Origin: Chthoniobacterales bacterium
Lineage (GTDB): Bacteria > Verrucomicrobiota > Verrucomicrobiia > Chthoniobacterales > UBA10450
Assembly (NCBI GenBank): GCA_035274845.1
Contig: DATENU010000009.1
Coordinates: forward strand, 186,001-250,000
Direction of reading: 5' to 3'
DNA length: 64,000 nt
In this document: positions 59,132 through 64,000 of the stretch, piece after piece
Numbering within the stretch: the stretch's first letter is position 1
Layout of the letters: each line of letters opens with the position of its first letter
The notes under the pieces: model-generated
The model's database searches: none
Told to the model about the DNA's origin: nothing
The model's input: only the letters and a program-made list of their open reading frames with translations
Made by a program: the position numbers and the translations under genes

Positions 59132-61132
59132 TCAGCGCGCCAGGACTTTGAGGGCCGGTCGCGCCGGTTCCGCCGCGGGAGTGGACCGCGAAATCTCCGC
59201 ACTGGCAAAGGCGGTGACATGGGAAAGTTGCTCGGCCATTCGTTCCCCCGCGGCTTTCAACGATAATTTTTCCTTCACTTCATCGCGACCCTTGGCGCCG
59301 AGAGCCTCGGCTTCGGCGCGATGATCGAAGCAGTATCGCATGTGGGCGGCTGCGTGTTCGACCGATGGCTCGGCCCAGTGATTGCCCTGCCGGTAGATCG
59401 GATTGTCGGCCGCGATTTCCGTGAACTTGTAATCGACCAGCAAACTGTTCCCCGGATGCATGAACGCGAGATTGCCGGAGTAATTGGTCGCCACCACCGG
59501 CTTGCCCATCAACATTGCTTCCGCCAAACAAAGACCGAACCCTTCCGCGCGATGGAGCGAGACGAAGCAATCGCACATCTCGATAAATCCATAGGCGCGG
59601 GCACGCGACAGAACTTCGTCCACCAAAATCACCCCGGCCTCCCGGGCCGCTTCCTCGAGTTGAGCAAATGCTTCCGGGTGCGACCGGCCGCGGCTGACTT
59701 TGATAACCAGCGTCGCTTTTTCCGATCGAGTGAAGGCCTTGCGAAAAGCCTCGATTACCGCCAGCGGATTTTTGCGCACCATCTGGCTGCACATGTCGAA
59801 CATGAAGAGGAAAACGTAGTTGGCAGGAGGAATCCCGAGGTCGGCTTTCGCGACCGGCTCGATCTCGCTCAGCTCCACCCCCGGCAACACTTCATGGACC
59901 GGGAGCGGCATCCGATTCCGAAAAGCGTCCGCGACAAACTGGGTAGGCGCCCAGATGCAATCGAGCAGCGGCCGCAGTCCGACCCATTCTTCCGGAATCG
60001 CGTCCAGCTCCCAGGCCCAATAGGCGATGCGGTAAACGCCGGAGCGGCGGAGGATGCCGCCGCGTTCATAAGCGACGGAAAAATAGGGTTGCGGCGAGAC
60101 ATTGATGATCGTCACCGGAAAGACTTCGAGGCCGAGAAAGGGCGCGCGGTCTTCGACGTCGAAACAGGGAAACGCCGAGACGTCCCGGCAGGAAACGCGA
60201 AAGTCCGCCGCTTCGAGGGCGCGCTTGGTGAAGAGCGCGGCCTGCTGAATGCCGGAAGGATAACTGAAGTGGCTGAGAATATTCACTCCGCGCGGGACCT
60301 CGCCGTTCGCATCCCCGCCGGAGAAGCCATTCCGGACCGGGTGCAGAAGCATTTCCTCGGCGGCGGGCACGACGGCGTCGAGCGCACTGATGGAAGCGAA
60401 CGGAGCGTATCCGGGAAATTCTTTTCGGAGCCAGGCGAGAAACTCTCCTTTCCCAGATGAGGTGGGGCCCTCGGGAAAGCGTTTTTGCCAGGCGAGATTA
60501 ACGAGCCAGGTCTTGAAAACCATTTGCGGCACTTGCTCGGCGGTTTCGTGGAGGAACCAGAGAATCTCCGCCGCGCTCAGGTTGTGTTTCCCGCGTCCTT
60601 CGCGGAGCAGCCATCGCACGAATTTCTTTTGGCCAACTGGGAGCAGGCCGTGCGGAAAACGATCGCGCAGTTTTGGAGACCGAAGATAGAGCTCGAGGAC
60701 GCGTTTGCCGGGATCGCTCCGAAAGGCCCGGCAAATATTTTCCACGGCGCGATGCGACAGGCCGAGCTTCGACGCGGCGTTGCTGCAAAGCCACTCGCAA
60801 TAGGCCCCTTCTTCGCCGTCCGAGATCGCATTTGGAAAACGGCGTCGCAGTTTCCGGCTGTTGCGCAACATACCGGAAGCGAGCCGGGCAGCTCCGTCCA
60901 CCGAACCTTCCGCGTCCGCCGGCGACCAGACATTAAGGTTCGGGCCTGATTGGTCGGCCGGAAAATGGAGGGCGTGGCGGCGATAGACGTCGAAGGTGTC
61001 AGCGCGCTGCATCGAGCGGTGCTTGGCGAACGGAAAAAGAATGTGGAGCAGCTTCAAGGGATCAGGGTTAAGGAGTTGGGCGTCGGTGAGCTGCCCCCGC
61101 ATGCTCGCCAATTTCGCGCTGCCTGCAAGCAA
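59132..61132 (-). CDS. Family 4 glycosyltransferase with N-terminal helical repeats
   Basis: 666 residues. The C-terminal half (~290-640) is GT-B: NILSHFSYPSGIQQAALFTK, RIAYWAWELDAIPEEW, VFLFMFDMCSQMVRKNPLAV and SLHRAEGFGLCLAEAMLMGK with the E-x7-E motif. The first ~250 residues contain three repeats of R-F-P-x-[GA]-x-x-x-x-G-x-x-x-[FY]-x-x-W-L (RRFPNAISDGEEGAYCEWL; DRFPHGLLPVGQKKFVRWL; KRFPEGPTSSGKGEFLAWL), each ~50 residues. I do not know their role; acceptor binding or oligomerisation are possible. Start at 61132 or, better placed relative to the terminator, ATG 61102. Convergent with the previous gene (1-base gap). Confidence 0.86.
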   Translation of the reverse strand: MLAGSAKLASMRGQLTDAQLLNPDPLKLLHILFPFAKHRSMQRADTFDVYRRHALHFPADQSGPNLNVWSPADAEGSVDGAARLASGMLRNSRKLRRRFPNAISDGEEGAYCEWLCSNAASKLGLSHRAVENICRAFRSDPGKRVLELYLRSPKLRDRFPHGLLPVGQKKFVRWLLREGRGKHNLSAAEILWFLHETAEQVPQMVFKTWLVNLAWQKRFPEGPTSSGKGEFLAWLRKEFPGYAPFASISALDAVVPAAEEMLLHPVRNGFSGGDANGEVPRGVNILSHFSYPSGIQQAALFTKRALEAADFRVSCRDVSAFPCFDVEDRAPFLGLEVFPVTIINVSPQPYFSVAYERGGILRRSGVYRIAYWAWELDAIPEEWVGLRPLLDCIWAPTQFVADAFRNRMPLPVHEVLPGVELSEIEPVAKADLGIPPANYVFLFMFDMCSQMVRKNPLAVIEAFRKAFTRSEKATLVIKVSRGRSHPEAFAQLEEAAREAGVILVDEVLSRARAYGFIEMCDCFVSLHRAEGFGLCLAEAMLMGKPVVATNYSGNLAFMHPGNSLLVDYKFTEIAADNPIYRQGNHWAEPSVEHAAAHMRYCFDHRAEAEALGAKGRDEVKEKLSLKAAGERMAEQLSHVTAFASAEISRSTPAAEPARPALKVLAR

Positions 61133-61162
61133 AACGCCCCAGCCCGGCGAGCGAGCTGGGGC
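61131..61162 (-). terminator. Rho-independent terminator after the TIGR03118-type gene
   Basis: On the minus strand GCCCCAGC pairs with GCTGGGGC across an 11-base loop and is followed by GTTTT. It lies 25 bases past the stop of 61187-63970. Confidence 0.8.
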
Positions 61163-61186
61163 GAAAGGTCTCCCTTGGCAGCCGGC

Positions 61187-63970
61187 TTACATTGGTCCGA
61201 ACCGCTGGCGATATTCACTCGAGCTGAGGAACGCCTTCACCATTTCCGCCTGGATAAAGTCGCCGTTGAACCCATTCAGTTTGCCGAACCAGAAGTTGAA
61301 GCCGGCCGTGTCCGGATCGCGCCGGAGATAACCGAAGTATTCCATGGTGACAAACGCGGCGTTCATTTCGCGCGTTCTCAGGAATGGAAACTCCGACACC
61401 TGCCGGAGAACCGTGGCGCGGGTCAGCGTCCCTCCGTTCAGGCCCGCGACCAGCATATCGCGGAAGGGTTGCGTGGCCGGGAAGTCGCCCCGAATTTCGC
61501 CGCCGCTGAACTGGACGGAATGGAAGTTAATGTAAGCCCGGCCATTGCGGATGTTGTCGAGCTGCGCCGCCAGGGTGGTGCCATTGCCTTCGGGCGCGTC
61601 CCACTTGCCGCTAAAATTGCCGCCGACACCCGAGCCGAACGGCGTCACGACTGCGTCATTCGGATTGTTGTCATTGAATGGACTCCCGATGAATCCCCAC
61701 ACGACCGGCCCGTTCACGCCTGGCGTGACGCTCGCTCCGGCGTGGATGTGGGCATTGGTCAGGTTGTCATTGGTGTCGGCCGACTGCGAGCCGGTGAAGT
61801 CCATGTTGTTCACGGTCGCCGTCACCGTCATCGCGGTCGAGCCGGCATTGAAGACGAAGCGGGCGGTGCCGTAGGAGGCGTCCCGGCGCGCCCCGCCTGA
61901 CAACGTGGGGCTGGTCGGGGGGTTTTCCTGTCCGTTTGTCAGGTTAACGGTGAAGTCGCTCGGCGAGAGGCCGGCGCTTGCGAGCAGGTTGTCGACATAC
62001 ATTTCGTTCGTGAGCGTCGAAGGATATTTCGAGACAAACTCGGGCCGCGTCACGAATTCATTAAAGAAGGCGACCTTGTTCGCCTCGAGCTGCGCGTCCG
62101 CTCCGGGATCGCCGAAGATGACGCCGCTATCCAGCGCCTGGACGTCGTGCATGAAATTTCCGTAAAGCACGGCGGCCGGACTGCCCGAAGCGTTGGAACC
62201 GAAAGCGGCGCGATGGGTCAGGTAAGCGGCCATTCCGGAGTTCTGGAACTCGATGGAGAGGAAGAAGGCCGCCGAGACGTGGATCCGTTTCAGCTCGATG
62301 CACTGGGCGTTGCCGGCGCACGAGTCGATCTCGTTTTGCCAGAACGCGAAACCGGACGCGTCCGGTTCGCGATTAAGAAAATCGAGATAATGCTGGCGGA
62401 CAAAAAACGCGGTCTCGTCGACCGGATTGGTGGTCGGCGCCATGGTGTCATTGTCGAGGATCGTGACCTCGGCCGTGTTCGGACTGCCCAGGCCGACGCC
62501 TGCGCCTGTGGGATTGGTCAGCGCGAGATTAATGACCTCGTCGCCCTCGACGAAGGTGTCGTTAACAATGAGGATCCGAAAGGTCTTGCTCGTCTCGCCC
62601 GGGGCAAAAGTAAGGGTGCCGAGAGCGATTTCGTAATCGCTCTTCTGCGATGCGTGCCCCGCCTCGGATTCATCAAAGGTGTTGTAGCTCACCGTGGCGG
62701 TGCCGCTCGTATCGCCATTGCGGACCACCGTGAAATCGACGTGGCCCCCGGCCTCGTCCGAAGCGAATTCGCTCGTCGCGAATCGGAAGAGGGAAGTCGC
62801 TGTCGCCGTGGTGGGATTGAGTTTGCCGAAGAGCCCGTGTTCTTCCTCTGCCGTGCCGGCCGTGAAGTAGAGCGTGTTCACGTCGCCGCCGCTGCCACCG
62901 TTGCCGAATTGGAGTGCCCAGAGCTCGTCGATCTCGATGCCAGTGCCCGACTCGTCCTGGAGCGTCCCGAGAAACGCGCCGGTGGCCGGATTGTAGGCAT
63001 GGATGCTCGGGTTCCCCTCACCGAAGTTGCCGACTAGCAGGGCGCCGCCGAAAATGCCGAAGGACGCGGGCGCAATCACCAGGCCCCAGGGCGCGTTGAG
63101 CTGGCTGGTTGGGTTGGTGCTGATGTCGTTGATAGCGAAAGTCAGGTCGCGCACGCCACTCGTGTTGAACTTGCGGACGAGGCCCTTGCCTACTCCCGCT
63201 TCCTCGTCACCGTCCATCCCAACTTTCGCGTAGGCGACGTAGAGCGAACCACCCAGATTCTGAATGTTGAACGGCGCGTACCCCGCCGGGATGGTGGCGT
63301 CCACGAATGGGAAACTCGCCTCCGTTTGGATGGTAAACGTCCCATTGAAAACGTCGATGTTGTTATTCGCGAAATCGGCTGCGTAAATGAAGTTATTCAT
63401 ACCGACGCTGCCAATGGCCAATCCGGTCCAGACATGGCCCGGCATGGAGACAACGTTCTGGGCCGACGCTCCCGAGGAGCCATTCCAGGCGGTAATGTTT
63501 CCCGTAATCGAATCGAAAATGAAGCTGGACGCCGCGGGTGAGCCGCCTCCGGGCGGTGTGATCTGAAAATCGCTTGTGGAGTTGCGCACAACGCCAGTGG
63601 GCAATCCGCCGGGAATGTTTATCGTCTGCGGGCTCGGATTGAGCACCACGGGCGCGCCGCTGACGTCGCCCCTGACCAGTTGGGTGGTGCTGGTGCCGTT
63701 ATTCGCGATCCAGAACGGACTACTTGAGCTCTCCGCGATTCCCCATGGATTTACGAGGAGCGGGTCCAGCACCGGCGCGAAACCCGGAATGTCCGAGAGC
63801 AGAGTCTGCAACCGATACGCACTTCCCGGCGCGATGTTCGGCGGGGCGTCAAGGCCGGCCGTTTGCTGCGCCCTTAACTTCGGAACCGTCAGCCCCATTA
63901 CGAAGAGGGCCAACCCCAGAAAACCAAAGACGAAACTAACGATCTGCCTGCTGCGATTTTTTGATTTCAT
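61187..63970 (-). CDS. Secreted multidomain protein: TIGR03118, Calx-beta, DUF4214, CHRD, DUF4214
   Basis: 927 residues. Signal peptide 1-35 (FVFGFLGLALFVMGLTVPKL). Residues ~45-385 are a TIGR03118-type propeller (DPLLVNPWGIAESSSSPFWI; FADV-like FIYAADFANNNIDVFNG). ~390-500 is a Calx-beta domain (DEAGGHVDFTVVRNGDTSGT; LTFAPGETSKTFRILIVND). ~515-650 is DUF4214 (VRQHYLDFLNREPDASGFAF). ~680-830 is a CHRD domain (AHIHAGASVTPGVNGPVV; AYINFHSVQFSGGEIRGDF). A second DUF4214 motif closes the chain (YFGYLRRDPDTAGFNFW; FLSSSEYRQRFG). Likely an exported adhesion or matrix protein. ATG 63970. Confidence 0.9.
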   Translation of the reverse strand: MKSKNRSRQIVSFVFGFLGLALFVMGLTVPKLRAQQTAGLDAPPNIAPGSAYRLQTLLSDIPGFAPVLDPLLVNPWGIAESSSSPFWIANNGTSTTQLVRGDVSGAPVVLNPSPQTINIPGGLPTGVVRNSTSDFQITPPGGGSPAASSFIFDSITGNITAWNGSSGASAQNVVSMPGHVWTGLAIGSVGMNNFIYAADFANNNIDVFNGTFTIQTEASFPFVDATIPAGYAPFNIQNLGGSLYVAYAKVGMDGDEEAGVGKGLVRKFNTSGVRDLTFAINDISTNPTSQLNAPWGLVIAPASFGIFGGALLVGNFGEGNPSIHAYNPATGAFLGTLQDESGTGIEIDELWALQFGNGGSGGDVNTLYFTAGTAEEEHGLFGKLNPTTATATSLFRFATSEFASDEAGGHVDFTVVRNGDTSGTATVSYNTFDESEAGHASQKSDYEIALGTLTFAPGETSKTFRILIVNDTFVEGDEVINLALTNPTGAGVGLGSPNTAEVTILDNDTMAPTTNPVDETAFFVRQHYLDFLNREPDASGFAFWQNEIDSCAGNAQCIELKRIHVSAAFFLSIEFQNSGMAAYLTHRAAFGSNASGSPAAVLYGNFMHDVQALDSGVIFGDPGADAQLEANKVAFFNEFVTRPEFVSKYPSTLTNEMYVDNLLASAGLSPSDFTVNLTNGQENPPTSPTLSGGARRDASYGTARFVFNAGSTAMTVTATVNNMDFTGSQSADTNDNLTNAHIHAGASVTPGVNGPVVWGFIGSPFNDNNPNDAVVTPFGSGVGGNFSGKWDAPEGNGTTLAAQLDNIRNGRAYINFHSVQFSGGEIRGDFPATQPFRDMLVAGLNGGTLTRATVLRQVSEFPFLRTREMNAAFVTMEYFGYLRRDPDTAGFNFWFGKLNGFNGDFIQAEMVKAFLSSSEYRQRFGPM

Positions 63971-64000
63971 ATGCGTCTTTCTCTGTCCCTAAATTCAAGT

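Noticed and set aside
1-64000. tRNA or rRNA genes
   Set aside because: Reading the spacers on both strands I saw no cloverleaf or conserved rRNA segment; a covariance-model scan would be decisive.

Overview
The window is high-GC DNA with 50-odd intact protein-coding genes on both strands, and I see no rRNA, tRNA or CRISPR array. The gene content suggests a free-living Gram-negative bacterium, most plausibly a soil Verrucomicrobiota (Chthoniobacter/Udaeobacter-like). The basis is secreted TIGR03118/Calx-beta/CHRD/DUF4214 proteins, a secreted RHS protein, many GT-C membrane glycosyltransferases, a SMUG-type uracil-DNA glycosylase and a fused 2-oxoacid:ferredoxin oxidoreductase. The phylum is an inference; no marker gene here settles it.

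Region 1 (0-18.1 kb) holds a 34-residue-repeat secreted protein, a tight ClC channel - PLD-like - SMUG operon, an amidohydrolase, and a large secreted RHS/YD-repeat protein flanked on both sides by same-orientation copies of one LprI-like gene (one full, one truncated). It continues with a small membrane-protein/XRE operon that has a visible operator, a GT2 glycosyltransferase, an RmlC-like cupin and three hypothetical proteins.

Region 2 (18.1-29.7 kb) is accessory. A LysR regulator is followed by a duplicated 5' end of the uvrD-type helicase gene that brackets a ~1.5 kb AT-rich insert with a membrane protein. Then comes a candidate defence module: a C5 cytosine methyltransferase with an N-terminal AbrB/SymE-like region, converging on a PD-(D/E)XK-DUF2075 helicase and its XRE controller. 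A zinc metalloprotease, a broken antitoxin gene and a hicA-hicB-third-antitoxin operon close the region.

Region 3 (29.7-39.7 kb) is core metabolism and envelope: korB, a 74-residue protein, korA, a proline-tailed membrane protein with a small partner, a zinc ribbon protein, a YVTN beta-propeller, two predicted outer-membrane proteins, a COG4705 membrane protein and a GH25 lysozyme.

Region 4 (39.8-61.1 kb) is a ~21 kb glycan assembly cluster. It has five GT-C-like membrane proteins plus a YfhO-like one, three GT1/GT4-type transferases, two coiled-coil proteins and three SAM methyltransferases. A central run GT-GT-coiled coil-methyltransferase-methyltransferase is translationally coupled. Two GT-C paralogues and one methyltransferase share a C-terminal beta-sandwich domain. 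The window ends with a secreted multidomain protein and its terminator.

Spacers between genes are unusually rich in dispersed short repeats. There is a 31-bp hairpin (REP-like) family with seven copies, one nested inside another repeat, a ~65-bp double-hairpin family, and several low-complexity families.
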